Assembly: GCF_001625305.1 (NCBI RefSeq)
Contig: NW_017804442.1
Location: 931,226 to 995,225 of the forward strand
Length of the DNA stretch: 64,000 nt
Direction: 5' to 3'
Source of the DNA: Branchiostoma belcheri
Lineage: Eukaryota > Chordata > Leptocardii > Amphioxiformes > Branchiostomatidae
The notes beneath the pieces were generated by a model that searched no databases, was not told where the DNA came from, and saw only the letters and a list, made by a program, of their open reading frames with translations. The position numbers were made by a program, and so were the translations under genes. Below are positions 1 to 13,800 of the stretch, one piece after another. Positions within the stretch are counted from its first letter, which is position 1; each line of letters opens with the position of its first letter.

Positions 1-110
1 GCGGCAAAATGTTTTCTCCCAGCAGACAAACTCCTCTGGCATGTTGTCTCTCTATTTGGCCAATTTCTACTAGCTCTTTCGAGTCGCCTCCCGAAGCCTG
101 GTAGAGGCTA
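1..110. mobile_element. Truncated MITE, right half
   Basis: The segment ends in GGTAGAGGCTA and contains CCAGCAGACAAACTCC. The same text closes a complete inverted-repeat element at 5752-5933 and another half copy at 57401-57512. No ORF supports coding. It is a non-autonomous DNA transposon cut by the window edge or truncated. Confidence 0.6.
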
Positions 111-117
111 CTTTTGT

Positions 118-264
118 TAATCTCCAAGCAGATCATACGGTGGCAAGGCAGTATCTAGTATCCAGAGGAGTGTCCATTGGACAATGGCCGGCTATTAAAT
201 GGATACTGCCTGCCCAATTTTGATACTGTCTTTTGCGACCACCGAAAGATCTGCTTGGAGATTA
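118..264. mobile_element. MITE with ATCTCCAAGCAGAT terminal inverted repeats
   Basis: A 147-bp element starts TAATCTCCAAGCAGAT and ends ATCTGCTTGGAGATTA, so the ends are inverted repeats flanked by TA. A right-half copy lies at 61436-61504. This is a typical small non-autonomous element with a probable TA target duplication. Confidence 0.7.
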
Positions 265-350
265 TGCTTTTGTAACGATTCACTTCCTCATTTCACTATT
301 AGAATAAGAAAGACGCGCTATAAAATGTTGCAAAAAATATGCGTAAAACT

Positions 351-454
351 TAGCCTGGGTACCATCCTACTTGTATGCCGGGGCTCCCACACTCGCTTCC
401 CTAAGGAAGCGAGTGTGGGAGCCCCGGCATACAAGTAGAATGGTACCCAGGCTA
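351..454. repeat. Near-perfect 104-bp palindrome (50-bp arms)
   Basis: Two 50-bp arms match at 49 of 50 positions around a 4-nt loop. The outer end reads TAGCCTGGGTACCATCC. The palindrome at 36483-36573 has the same outer end but a different inner stem. It is probably a fold-back transposon. Confidence 0.9.
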
Positions 455-1020
455 GCTACGTAAAACTCAGATACTGAGCTGCATCCTTGCATCTGCTTGG
501 GTATTGTTTCTGACTCACTCGTGCAGTTTTGGCGACGCCTCCCTTTGAAAAGGACGTTCCTAGCTTTGAAAAACTTACTTTTAGCGAAAATTTAGGTCTT
601 TTTCCACACCTTAAGTACAGTTTCTGCCGGATGCTTGGGCGTTTGCGATATTTTCTGGTGTGTTTTAGACACAGGTGCTAGTCAGTGATGTCGCAATCTT
701 TTTTTTTTTTCATTCTGAGCTGAGACTGACAGGAGTTAACCAGGCATAACTCGTACGATCGAACGTGCTAGGTCAACATGGACGACGGCAGATGGCTCAG
801 CAAAAAAAAAAAAAAAAAAAATTCTGAAGTTCCTTTTTTTTCTCGCCAGTTTGGTTTGATTTTACTGCATTAAATGGTTCTGTTTGCACTTTCACCTGCT
901 TGAAAATAAAGCTAGAAAATAAATAAATAAACAAACAAATAAATGAAAGACAACAAACAGTTCGTTCGGAAGGCGCACCTACGATTGAACTTTCGACCTG
1001 TTGGAATAATTGGGTTCATT

Positions 1021-1219
1021 TAGTCTCCACCAGACTCCTTTTGCAGGCTGAATAAATCGTAGTAATCGGTCTAAAAAGGGTATTAATTGGCCAGAGAAGG
1101 TAGCCGGCCATCGAGGACCCAATCGGCCTGCATGCGCTACCTTCTCTGGCCAATTTATACCCTTTTTAGACCGATTTCTACGATTTATTCAGCCTGAAGA
1201 AGGAGTCTGGTGGAGACTA
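1021..1219. mobile_element. MITE with long inverted repeats
   Basis: It starts TAGTCTCCACCAGACTCC and ends in the reverse complement GGAGTCTGGTGGAGACTA. Arms of about 85-90 bp also contain GAATAAATCGTAG and GGCCAGAGAAGGTAGC with their complements. Related elements lie at 45208-45368 and 62420-62629. No transposase is present. Confidence 0.85.
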
Positions 1220-1829
1220 GGGTCATCAGTATTCACGGCGAATCAGTTGATTTGTGGACTGACTCAACCGCAAGCTAACAGCTATGCAGGCGCACAACAG
1301 GTCAATTTTCACAGCATTTCTAACCCTGTAATCACACAATTTCGCGGTTTTCAACACTTTCAACCACTTCGATATCGACTTGTTATCCAAAACGCACTTA
1401 TTGTGGCGAATCACGTGGTATTTCGCGCCATAGTTTTCGCGCCATCGTGAAGGGTTCTAGAACACCCGCCTTAGGCCATATATGGGTAGACTGTTCCAAG
1501 TCGTAATTATTAGGGGGTGTAAACTTTTTTATGAGAGAAAACCTCACAAAAGCGTTTCTATTACAACATAAAAAGAATTGTGACAATATAATCATAATAC
1601 GTCATGGAAAATTCCACTATCTTTTGCAAAAATCGCCGGCTTTGTTTACATTTCGAAGCCGTAAACAGTTACAAAACGAGCGCACACTCCCAAAACGCAG
1701 TGCAGTCGCCCGTCTCAGATTTCACCTGTTTGGAACAAAGGGCTCTTCATTCGTAAATAACGCCAGATACCCTTGAGGTGAGCTGAGAAAAGGTCGACTG
1801 AAGACTAGATCTCTTCGAAGATACGAAAA
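1220..1829 (+). promoter_or_regulatory. 5' flank of SLC6 exon 1a
   Basis: This non-repetitive stretch precedes the exon 1a start codon. I see no clear TATA box and no convincing ORF. It is called a promoter region only from its position, and the transcription start cannot be fixed from sequence. Confidence 0.3.
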
Positions 1830-1889
1830 ATGGACAACCCGGGGCTTCAAGCAGGCGAGGCCGGTAACTACAACGCTACTAACGAACCG
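1830..1889 (+). CDS. SLC6 exon 1a (alternative N-terminus)
   Basis: An ATG in good context (GAAAAATGG) opens 20 codons, [20 protein letters not shown], then the donor GTGAGG in phase 0. Phase 0 matches the acceptor of exon 2. The next exon is 14 kb away, so the assignment rests on frame, context and the lack of another upstream gene. Confidence 0.5.
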
Positions 1890-4800
1890 GTGAGGCGAAC
1901 GCGTGTGTTCTTTTGAGGGTCGCTGCTTGGGCCTTGAGTAGTTGTTTGGGTTTTCATGTTTAGAGCGGACAAAAGTTTGTGTGGATTACCTTTGCCGAAT
2001 CTTTCCCACGGTTAGGACGGGTGTTTTTCGCAGACAAAGAAGCTAGCAATTATTTCGGCAGGCCAGGGTCAGAATGTGCGTAAATTGTGGGAAAATTTCG
2101 GGGATTTTTCTCTCGTTGCCCTTCGCAAACCGCCATGTTGTTCTTAAGTTACGCAGGTGTGACTAGAACGAATCAGTTCTTAATTAAGCCGTGCAGGTTT
2201 TTAACTTCTTGTTATGCAGTCTAAATCTCAAATCTGTGAAGTTGTTAGTACGCAATCGTCGGCAAAACGTACTTGATTGGAGAAGTTGCACGGTTGAAGA
2301 ACTACGCGGCATTTCGCTGAAAGCCGCATATTTGTGACCTGACAAAATCCGACACCTAACACCTACCGACATACCGGGGTGCAGGTACTACAAACCATAT
2401 CGCACCTTTCCCACACTTCTCAAAGATTACGAATATATTCTTCATGAAATCAAGAACTTAATCGTTGCTTATTGAGCCCCGCAATCGTAGCTACGAAGCC
2501 GTGTTAAAATTAGAAGAAAGTTTAGAGGAATTTTGGGGGGTGGATTTTTCGGCCAGGATTGACCCGCCCTGATCGTGAGTTTAGCTTTACCAGCATTTTC
2601 AGGTGCGTATGTGCTATATTAGCCCGCGGGTATGCGACTAAACCTGTTGTTTTATCTGGTCTATCAGACACAGACAACTTGCCCGCATCGTAACAAAGTT
2701 TATATATTAACCAGAAGCCGGATTGGCGCGAAGTTTGTGGCAAAAACGTGTCGCTGTGGCGATGGCGGGAGGTTATTTTGCTACTTTGTTGTAACCCGAG
2801 TCGGTAACCTGATACCCCACCTAGGTCGCCACGCCCGGTGTTCGACTCGTCTTTTATTTACGCTTTTTTTTCTTCCCTTTTTTGCGCGTCTTGTGTCAGT
2901 ATTCCCGCCGCAAATTTGTTTAGAGGTGTAGAAAAAGTTTGTCCAACTACTGGAATTGGTTGTGAGCCAACACAAAGTCGGTAGCAGCGTCCAAACTGTT
3001 GGATAAATAGCGAGTTGTGTGCTTAAGGGTACCCGGGCCCCGCCCGCAGTTTCAACAACTACAGAAAAGAAACGACTCTTAAGGTTATTTTAACCGTCTG
3101 AAATTGTCCAGAATGTGACATAGACAAAGTTTGCTTGAAGACACTTGTTTCAGTGATTGTTTAAAAAGTGACATAGCTGCTTCAAAACAAAATGTAACAA
3201 AAAAACAACAAAGCACAAGTTGTTTTCTACTTATCAAGTAATTCCAGTACTTAAGAGCTACTTAAGTCTTCATTCCTTTTCAATTTCATAGTAGCCTTGC
3301 TCTTTGTCTACATGAGCATTGTAAGAAACTTATTCAGGGCTTAAAAGACTGGGTGCATGTGCACCTTAGTGCAGGTAAACTTGGGGCTGTACAGGTATTT
3401 CGGATGTCTACCTGCATGGCTGCACCTAACCTGCACTAGTCCATAACTAATTTCATATATACATGTAGGTGTATGTGGATCTTTATTTGCTGCATTGACT
3501 GTTACCACCTATGAAGTATAAAAGAAATCTGAACAGTTCTTAGTACGATTCATACCTCCTTGAATCTGAGTGGTGCAGGTAAAATTTATCTGGTGCAGGT
3601 AATTTTCAATGTTCCCTGCACCAGTGGTATGCAGAACAAAGCATTTTGAGCTCTGATTTCGTAAGATTTAAAGGTTTGAACGCTTTGGGGAAGGCAAGCG
3701 CTGACTGTGCATAATTTGTTTTCCACCTTATTTAACCCATACAGCAAAGAGTATACACTATCCTTGGTCAGGTGAGAGGTTACGCCGCAGAATGTGAAAA
3801 ATCTGCTGACATGTTTGTTTGTTGTGGGAATTCAAGTTGCCATGGCGATGTCATGTTTTTACAGTGATTCAAGGACAAAGTTCACTGACCTCACACTCGG
3901 CGACTGGTGTCGTATTACGAAGAATTGCATCACACCATTTTATCTATAGGATAAGAAGAAAAGATTCATAGTAATTAACCTTCCTCTTGCTACCTAACTT
4001 GATAGCCAATGCAAATATGCTGCCAAACGCTACCTTAGCAGGCTGAAGGTTAACGAAGATATGCTGGTGCATAAAAAGACTGATGAAAGATCGAAGCTTC
4101 TGACCATAAACTATAATTCTTGTCCATTTTTATGAAAAGTTTACTGTATGTAGAATTTTCTTTCTTTCTTTCTTTATTGGCAATGACAACAAATCAATAC
4201 ACAGGTTATCAGGGCAGTGGAAACTGGTATTAGATAACCCACAAATAAAAACGTGGAGACAAACATCAAATAAAGAAAAAGACCTGAAAAGACTTTTATC
4301 AAAAGTGTAGTTTAATGGACTGTTCCTCCTGTTTGAAATCCAAGAACCAAGAAATTGAATTAGTACGGCCTAAGCATGAATGCACAATTTACAGATGCAT
4401 ACGGATCAGGCCAGATTAGGCACCACCATTTGGCTAATTAAACTCTCAAAAAGCTGCCTTATCTTTTGTGTTTATCGAACTGGGTAAGAATAGTCGTTAG
4501 ATTAACTCTACTGAAATATAAAGGAGGTAATTTGCTGAGTTTATTATTGGGAAATACTGTGATATAAACTTACTCATTAACAAGTGTAAGTCTATTCACA
4601 TTCTAATCATCTGATTTGGCTGTAGGAGGTTTTTTTTGCAGTACAAGTATGAAGGAGTCTACATGCCTGTTTTCTGTAAGGCATAGGCAAACTATTTATT
4701 TCAATCTCGCATAATTTGTACAGAAAACTATCATAAGTTCCCGTGATTCAGAGGGAGGTGGCCAAATTTTACGCTACAGTGTCCTAAATATATTACATGT

Positions 4801-7800
4801 AGCCAGTACACTTGAGTTTACCATCAAGTGTTGTTGGGACCCCCCATGTAGAACCTCTATTTAGGAAATCTGCCAAGTTTCTGACAGCATTTTGGCTACT
4901 AATCCAAGCATGACCCTATGAAAGGTTATTGCTCAACAATGTATAAGTAATTTCCAGTTAAGAGCACTACTTTTCCTTGGTTCACTTAACTTCAGACAAC
5001 GTTTTATTTGTTTGGCTCCTCTTGAAGTAAGAAATATGCGTCACTTTAGGTGCAATAATATAGAAGTAAATTGTACCTTTGTATTTTAACTTCAAGTTTT
5101 GTATAAGATCATACAAGAATCTTCTGCCATTATTAACGATAAGTAATGATAATAAGTCTATACCTTGGAAGACTTGTTTTGTATAAGATCGTATGAGAAG
5201 CTACTATTATAATAAACAGTTATTAACAATAATTAGTTCAACTCTAGTCTTCTGAGAACACATACGTCACAAAGTGCCTCGTTATGGTCATGACTAATTA
5301 TGACTACGCCCAGTTTTGGCAATGAAAGCAGTAAGACGACTAATCCTGATCAGGGTTCGAAATACTAAATTTCTGCATACCTGCACCAGCGCAGGTAACA
5401 TTTGAAATAACCTGCACCAGACAAGTTTTACCTGCACCAGCCTCCTTTCAATCTTTCTGAAAAACATGAGGAATGTTCTTAATTCTGGTGATCCATAGTT
5501 TGACACAAGATAATACTTTTGGACTGCGGTCTGGTAGACATCAGAAATACCTACACAGCTCCAATTTTACAAGCACTAACCCACACGTGCAGGTGACATT
5601 TCGAGCCCTGATGGTGAAAAAAGGGGTTTGGCATGGGTTTGGCGTGGGTTTGGCCAGCATTTCATTTGTGCAACTGATCTGGGAGGATTTAGACAGAGTT
5701 TATGATGGCTTATTCAAATGTACCAGGCTCTGAGGTATGTAGGTTCATTAAAGCCTCTACCAGTCTTCGGGAGGCAGCTGGAAAGAGTAGAAATCTCTAC
5801 TGGAAAGAACAGTTTACCACTCTCGGGTGCGGCAAACTGTGCTCTCCAGCAGACCAACTCCCCTGGCATGCTATCTCTTCATTTTGCCAATTTCTATTCT
5901 TTCCAGCCGCCTCCCAAAGTCTTGTAGAGGCTAGGGTCATGATTTAACATTTAATGTAAGTTACAGAGTGTTGTCAGAGAGTTGGACAGTGATATTGCCG
6001 CTTTTCAAAGGTTTATTGCGTAGGAATCTTATCAATTTTATCATCTTGTGTACGTGACATTTTACGCTGGCCGTGATTCTGTGTTTTAGTACAAATTGGC
6101 ATTTGTGAACTTGAATTCAGCACTTTTGAATCAGTAGAGACCTGAAAAATGTGTTAGAAAGCATTGTGGTGTTTGACTATGGGAAAAAAGCTGGAAAAGA
6201 ACTACAAAGTTAATGAAAATTTGTGTCTCGATCAGACTATATTCCCTCCCCAAAACTGGTTGTACTTTTCCTCAGTTTTATCTTCTGGCTGTAAAACCAT
6301 AAATTGGGACCAATTCCAGCCTAATGTCTCCATGTACTTGCTTTAAATTGTCAGTAGTCAATCCTGTATGAGAACCATTATGGGAGCACATGTGCCAATG
6401 TGATAACTTTTTGGTGGTCTCCTTGATAATTTTTCCCATTGACACACAACTGAAAAAGTGTCCACACAGAACCGATTTTCTCCAAGGACAGTGCTCTTTT
6501 GGCCAGTTTTGACCATGCCATAATTTGAGCTGACCCTGCTGTCCTTGTAACAGGCCCATTACATGTCCCACCCCTTTAACTAAGCTTAAGTGGAGCATTA
6601 ATATTGTGTTTGTCATTTTAATGGCCGGAAGAGGGTTGGGCGTCATGTAGCCAGCGAGAGTAGTCTGTCAAGATTTGGAAGTCACTCAAGTGCGAATGTG
6701 AACTGTGACCTTGCTTTTGTAGGTGGGATTCTGCTATTCAGGTGCTCCACACAAATGATATCCAAATGTTCAAGATATTCTACTAATTTCTAAAGAAAGC
6801 ACTGTTAACACTTTTTTTTTCCATGACTGTGTCATTTTCCGGGTACTAATGTTATTAGATTTGACGTTGTAATATGCACAAGAATACCGGTCAGGCCAAT
6901 CAAATCTGGTCTATGTGGACAGGTGGTCACTTTGGACAGGCTTTTTAGTGCTCGTGCAATTGTTAATGAGAAAATTTGTCTAAGGGGACCGCCAAAAAGT
7001 GGCAACATTGGCCAGGTGGTCCTTATGTAGAAGTGGTCACTTGTACAAGTTTTGTCAAGTTTCACTATATATCAATGGCCAGGTGGTCCTTATGTACAGG
7101 TGGTCACCAGTACAGGTTTGACTGTAAAGGCAAAGAAAAACTACAGTAACTGCTAGTTTCACTGCCTAGACTGGACCTTTGATGTCTTTAGTTGTCATCT
7201 TAACAAACACAGGTGTGGCCAGGTAGTGCCAGGCAGGTGTGCAGGGCGTGACATCTGTTGACCCTGTCTGTTTGGGTTGTCAGTAGGGTCTGAACGGTCG
7301 AAGGAAAATATTAGTGCTGCGTCAGCGGTGTCAGTTACATCGATCCAGTCAGGTCAAAGTAAATAGGAACAATCTTGCAAGGCAATCAGAGATGGCAGGC
7401 TTCGCCCCCCTTACCCATACTGCTGTAACATTGGGGTTGAAGCACGACTTGGGTTTGCATGATTACCGGATGTCAGGGGTTTTCCTGTTTCTACCCGCTC
7501 CTATTTGTTTCACTGCTTTGTGATCCTTCCAGTTACATTCTGTGTGGGAACTGTAAATAATTTCATCAGGTCGGTAAACAACTGAATAGCAAAGCCCTTT
7601 TTATTTGGCTCGTGAAAAATAAATGGTTGTGATAAAAGAACTTTGCTATTCTGTATATTCTTGGAAGTTTGGACAAACACACACAGATATGCACAAACGG
7701 ACAGACAAGCCAGGAAATGATATGTTTCTGCCTTTTTCTGTTGCTTTTTTTCTGTTTGGATAGATCCATCATATCGATGGCTATCGAGAGTGAAGTTTGT

Positions 7801-10800
7801 TTACATGTGGTCAACTTGGTAGCAAATCTATATTGTCCAAACTAACATTTACTTTGTGTAAGGGCTACTAAAGTGACCAACTCGATAAAAAAGGGGCAGT
7901 TTTTCCAAACCGAGTCTTGCTGTACGTAGTGTCCGAAAACAGTTGTAATAGACTCAAATCTATATCGTCCCAAGTAACATTTGAGGAGTAAGTGTACAGT
8001 CTAAGTTGAGATGTAAGTTTACATATGGTCAACTTAGTAGCAAATCTACATTGTCCCAACTAACATTTACTTTTGAGTACTTAGGGCTACCGAAGTGACC
8101 AACTCAATAAAAAGGGGCGTTTTCTCCAAACCCAGTCTTGCTGTAGTGTCTGAAATTGGTCGTAACACACTCGAAGTGTTTTACGACTTAGTTATAGAGT
8201 TAAAACTTTGATCCAACACAAGAAGGATACATTCCTGACATCATCATGTTTCTGACTTCAGGAGAGTCAGCAAGTGCATCAAACATCTGACGAAGGTTGA
8301 TGAGATCCACTGAAAATTTATCGTGAATTTCCTTCTTGTGTTGAAACAAAGGGGGCCCGCAAGTCCTTTTCCATAGTGTAATCGGCCATTTTAATTCTAC
8401 GAAGAGCGTAGACGGGCCCTCTAATTCAACGTAGAGCATCACATTTTGTGTAGAGCGTATTTGCCGTTTTGACAACGTAATGCGTTGTAGCCACTTGGAG
8501 TTTATCACAAAGTTTAATGGAGAGGTTTCCGAATTCAGCGTAGAGCGTTGTCGCCCCCCCCCCTGCAGGCCCCCGAACAAAGTTTGAACTGTATAACTGT
8601 GGATTCTACCGACACAGACGAGCTTTCACTCGAAGTGTTTTACGACATGTTTGTTCAGGGTTGGACCCTCCCAGCATTGTTTCTGCTCGATGACCTGAAA
8701 ACTTTGGCGCCGCAAAATGGGGCACTCGAGGTCGTTCCACCCTCGAAACGACCCAGATACAACCTTTGATAAGTTGTAAGCCTGTCAGAGTGACCTGTGA
8801 AAGACCCGGATTGAGTCCGGCAATTGGGTCAAAAAGATCAGACACAATTACAACAAAACCAGTTTTCTGCAATTCAGCTAGTAATATCAGGAAAATGACT
8901 CATTGAGATACTGTAAAGTTTGAAAATCTTAAGATTATAAAAAAGAAAAGGAGCTTTTGTCAAAAAGATCAGACACAATTATACAACGAAACCAGTTTTC
9001 TGCAATTCAGCTAATATTAACAGGAAGATGACTCATTGAGATACTGTAAAGTTTGAAAATCTTAAGATTATAAAAAAGAAAAGGAGCTTTTGTCAAAAAG
9101 ATCAGACACAATTACAACGAAACCAGTTTTCTGTAATTCAGTTAATATTAGCAGGAGATGACTCATTGAGATACTGTAAAGTTTGAAAATCTTAAGATTT
9201 TAAAAAAGAAAAGGAGCTTTTGTGCTTTTAAAGCGTTGGAATGCGAATGTTTACTTGGGTCTTTTCAGTGTCTGCCTTCGAAAGTGGTGGTCGGTTCACT
9301 TTGTGATCTAATCTTTGGGTTCTTCCCTTCCTATCTAATACCTGTATCTACTATCAAAAAGTTGTTCACGGTTTCAGACTTTAGCCTCCATAGCATGCCA
9401 AAAACTGGGGGTTTTGGAGGTCTTCAGGGTCTTTGGGAGCTTTTGTGTGCTATTTTCTGATTGCATATAGTCACAACATAGCTGGCCTGCATGGTTGAAT
9501 TACCCCCGTTTTTTGCTAAGCAGAAAACAGCCGAAGACCACCAAACCCCCAGATCTATAAGCCTGCTACGGAGGCTAAGAAGACTTTAAGTTAGTGTTTT
9601 ATCAGTTGTTGCCATTGAGGTTCTTCATGAATATCTCAGCCAGCTATTAAGTATCATGTCTGTAAATTTGATTGAGCGTTTTTTCCCCATTGACTCAAGC
9701 ATAAAGAATCCTGTCTCTTGTGGCCACCTGTTAATGCATGGGAGTAAGGCAGAGAGATAGTGGTTTACATACTTCCCTGAAGCCATGTGAACTGTTCTGT
9801 CCGTTTTTGATGGAGGGTTGTTCTTTTGTTCTCGAACTTTTCAGTTAGACAGGTAGACATTTTAATTCTGAACACGTAAAGTCCTGTCTGCCCTCAGAAA
9901 CCAGCTAAACTGTCAGGCACAGTGTCTTGCCCCAAGGGCTGGCAAGTAACAATGGAAAAGAGTAACAAACAACATGGCACAATACAGGCCGAAAACAGCC
10001 CTGAAGCCATGTGAACCTAGCCTCCGTAGCAGGCTTATAGAACTGGGGGTTTGGTGGTCTTCGGCTGTTTTCTGATTAGCCCAGTTTTAAAAATGGGGGT
10101 AATTCAACCAGGCCGGCTATGTTGTCTAAAGTAACTATATGCAATCAGAAAATAGCACATAAAAGTTCCCAAAGACCCTGAAGACCCCCAGTTTTTGGCA
10201 TGCTATGGAGGCTAATTTTTCTCCCCATTGACCCAAGCATTAAGAATTCTGTCTGAATATTGGCCACCTGTTAATAGAGCTGGCTGGAAGTACCTGACAG
10301 AGGAGAGCAAGGGGCCAGTACCTTGCCTGTGCATATAGGCAGGTAGGAGTCAGTAGAGGCAGTGGTTTACGTTCTGCCCTGAAGCCATGTGAACTGTCCT
10401 GTCCGTTTTGATGGAGGGTTGTTCTGGTATGTAGACCCTGTAGGGAGTTCATCAATCTCACATAATCACCCCATAAAGATGTTATCTCCACTATGAGGCC
10501 CTCCCACAGCTCACCCACCTGCTGAGTCACTGAATACATACAAGTCCTGACTGCCCTCAGAAACCAGCTAAGGCCATACCAATTTAAATTGTTGGTTCTT
10601 GGATTCGGCTCTTCATTTTTTTCTGATTTGTAAAAAAAAGTTCTGGTTCTGAATCAGCTTATATTTTGCCCCCAACCACTGAGGAAAGCTCACTCAGGCA
10701 AAACCAAGTCAGATGGGTGTTTCTAGGCTGAAAGATAAAATGCTCACATGATAATGATATTCAACAACATCATGATAGGAAAGTTTGTACATTTGTACCT

Positions 10801-13800
10801 TGGTACATTTTTGTAACTGCTGAGTCACTGCAAGCATCTAACTTGCAGGCAAAACCAAGCCAGATTGTTATTTCTCAGGGTAAAAGATAAAATGTGCACC
10901 AGATAAGATGCTTTCTAATTCCAGCCCTCCATTTTTATATTGTTCGCTTGCTAAATTTTCACTCTAGTAAGACTACAAGAACCAAGGAACTACATTGGCA
11001 TGGCCTATAAAGGTAAACAGGTGGAGATTACCCAGTACATGTAGGAACCTGGAGTGTTTCAAAGGAAGACATTAGCAATTACACAGACAATCATTAATCT
11101 ATGTCCCTGTAGACAAAACGAATCCAACTAATGACAGTTGTCTTTTGTTTCAACTCCTGCCCACCTGAGGGGCTGATTTGCATGTCTTAAGTCTTTGCAT
11201 TTCTTTTGTTCTTCTTCTAGCAAATGTCATGGGAGAACGAATAGGTGGTTTCTCGGAAATGCGGGAATCTTGAATTAATTTCTTCAGCAATTCTCAACCA
11301 AATGAAAGCTTATTAGGCAGGTTAATCACAGAACTAAATACCTTCTATAATAGCTCGATTAAGGATGTTAAGTTTTATTCTATCCCCTTTTTTGTACTAT
11401 GTTGTATAGTTGTTGCCATACATTGTACCTCATACAATTGTGCAATAAAGTTCTACTGTAAATTAGGAATGCTGTAGACTTGCATTGACATTCGCCTGAA
11501 TGTAAAAGCTAGCCAGTATTTGAACAGTAAGTCAATTATACTGCCTCAAAGTAGCAAGACTTATGAAGTCTCTGGCTCAGGATATTGTAAATAACTGCTT
11601 CGTTCCAGAGAGATTCTGTCTGCTTTATTCATTACCAACAGTCTTAATTAAAAATTTAAGAATGCTGTAGAATTGCATGGTCATTTAGCATGAATGTAAA
11701 ACCAGGCCAGTATTTGAACAGTAAGTCAAATACACGGCCTCAAAGTAGCAAGACTTAATAAGTCTCTGGCTCAGGATATTGTAAATAACTGCTTCGTTCC
11801 AGAGAGATTCTGTCTGCTTTATTCATTACCAACAGTCTTAATTAAGAAGGCTGTAGAATTGCATGGTCATTAGCATGAATTTGATGCAGCATAGCAGGGC
11901 AGTATTTGAACAGTAAGTCAAATAAACGGCCTCAAATTAGCAAGACTTATGAGGTCTGTGGCTGAGGATATTCACAGTAAATAACAGCGATTCGCTCCAA
12001 AAAATTCCGTCTGTTGTATTTGCAGTGGCCGTATTTAATGGAGTTTTGCTTGTGTTCTAGAAACGCTTGCTTTGCTAGGGGTACATTTCTGAAGCATCCG
12101 GGTGGCTACGCTTGGTGTAAGCATGAATGGGAACGATCGTTACGAACGAGTGGTCACGAATTGAAGTATTCGACATCGTTTTGAGCAGTTTGATTAGGCG
12201 GATATGGTTGACCCCCTTTGCTACAATGATTGTCAAAGCTCCTGTTTGATTTCTGCCAAGATGTGATTAAAGAAATGACAGATTGTGATTTTTTAATCTT
12301 TAATTGGAGCACGGAGCCACTAAGTTGAAACAGGTGAAATCTTAAAGTACATTCAATTTGATACTGGAAAGGACTTGAGACAAATAATTTGAGACAAGAA
12401 TCTTGTAATAATTTTTTAGAAATCATCCTAACATCTTTTGGGACACTTAAAAATGACAGAATAACGAAGAAATTCTGACAAACAAAACTTCAAAAAGACC
12501 CTGAATGCTATAAAAACACTGTAACTTGCCCTGCAAAGTGGCTCCTATAATAAAAGACATCCTGACCATGCAAGAATCTGTACCTGTTGCTGTTTTGGAC
12601 GGAAATAAAAAAGGAATTTATGAGCTTTTTGAAGTGGAGTTTTACAGCTTTGTGTATTTGTTCTGACCGAAGTGAAGGAGCCCCCTCCCACTTTCTAAAC
12701 GGAAGTGGAGTTTGGAGTGTTTGCCGAGCTCTAACTTTCTGTTGTTGATGTAACATTTCTTGAATGTTTTTGTATCATTTTCATGGCATTTCCTGGTCTA
12801 TAGTCTGGTACGTATTAAAGGAAAAGCCGTCCTTTGTTGTAACTGTTTTATTCTATAGAAAAAGAAGTTTGAAACAAGTACAATGTGTTTTTACATGGTC
12901 CATTGGCTGGTAAACCTACCTGCACACTGGTAGGTTTAGAGCTGAAATCGGCCAGATGTTGTTGTTCAAGCAATTTGCATGCCACTTATAGAAAAGATAA
13001 TACACTGATAAGGATAGGATGGTAAGCCAGGGTCTACTGTACAATATTGTCCTTTGTATTTGACTGAAAGAGTATGACTTTTCCCGGGACAATCAGATGT
13101 ATATACTGTACATAACACCTGTCCTCATTGTTAACAGTGGGAGATTAGCCTGGGTGCCAGACTGTTGCCAGGGGCAGTATACATACCAGCTCCTCAAGGG
13201 CTAGCCTGGGTGCCAGACTATTGCCAGCCTAGAACCAGCATAAAAGAGCTAGCTAACTGTGCTCCAGGGCTTAGCCTGGATGCCAGACTGTTGCCAGGCC
13301 AGTATACAGGCCAGCTCCTACATAGGGCTAGCCTGGGTGCCAGGCTGTTGCCAGGGCCAGTATACAGGCTAGCTCCTCAGCTCCAGGGCTTAGCCTGGGT
13401 GCCAGACTGTTGCCAGGGTCAGTATACAGGCTAGCTCCTCGGCTCCAGGGCTAGCCTGCCGGTGTCAGACTGTTGCCAGGGCCAGTATATGGGCTAGCTC
13501 CTTGGCTCCAGGGCCAACACATCTTTTGTTAGGAGTAGATATGGGAGTAGATAAGACTGTGACCGCACGGGCGGTCAAGACATATGGTCTTCATTAACAG
13601 GAATAAAGTACCTCCGGCCATGTGGCAGGAGTCAGTCTAGAGTGAGATCTCGTCTTGTGCAGTTCTCTGACAGCTCGGCTCACCACGCTAGTCTCGGCTA
13701 CCCTACACTTTTACCACAAACCCCCTCAGTGAGACCCTGAATCTAAATATGGGCTGGCCTGTGTATTGGCCCTGGTAGCCAGGCTAGTGGATGATTAGCC

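Noticed and set aside
2632-2931. 99-aa ORF in SLC6 intron 1
   Set aside because: No domain, no splice context and a composition typical of chance ORFs.
13165-13434. Protein of LAWVPDYCQ repeats
   Set aside because: The frame follows a non-coding minisatellite and has no splice or start support.
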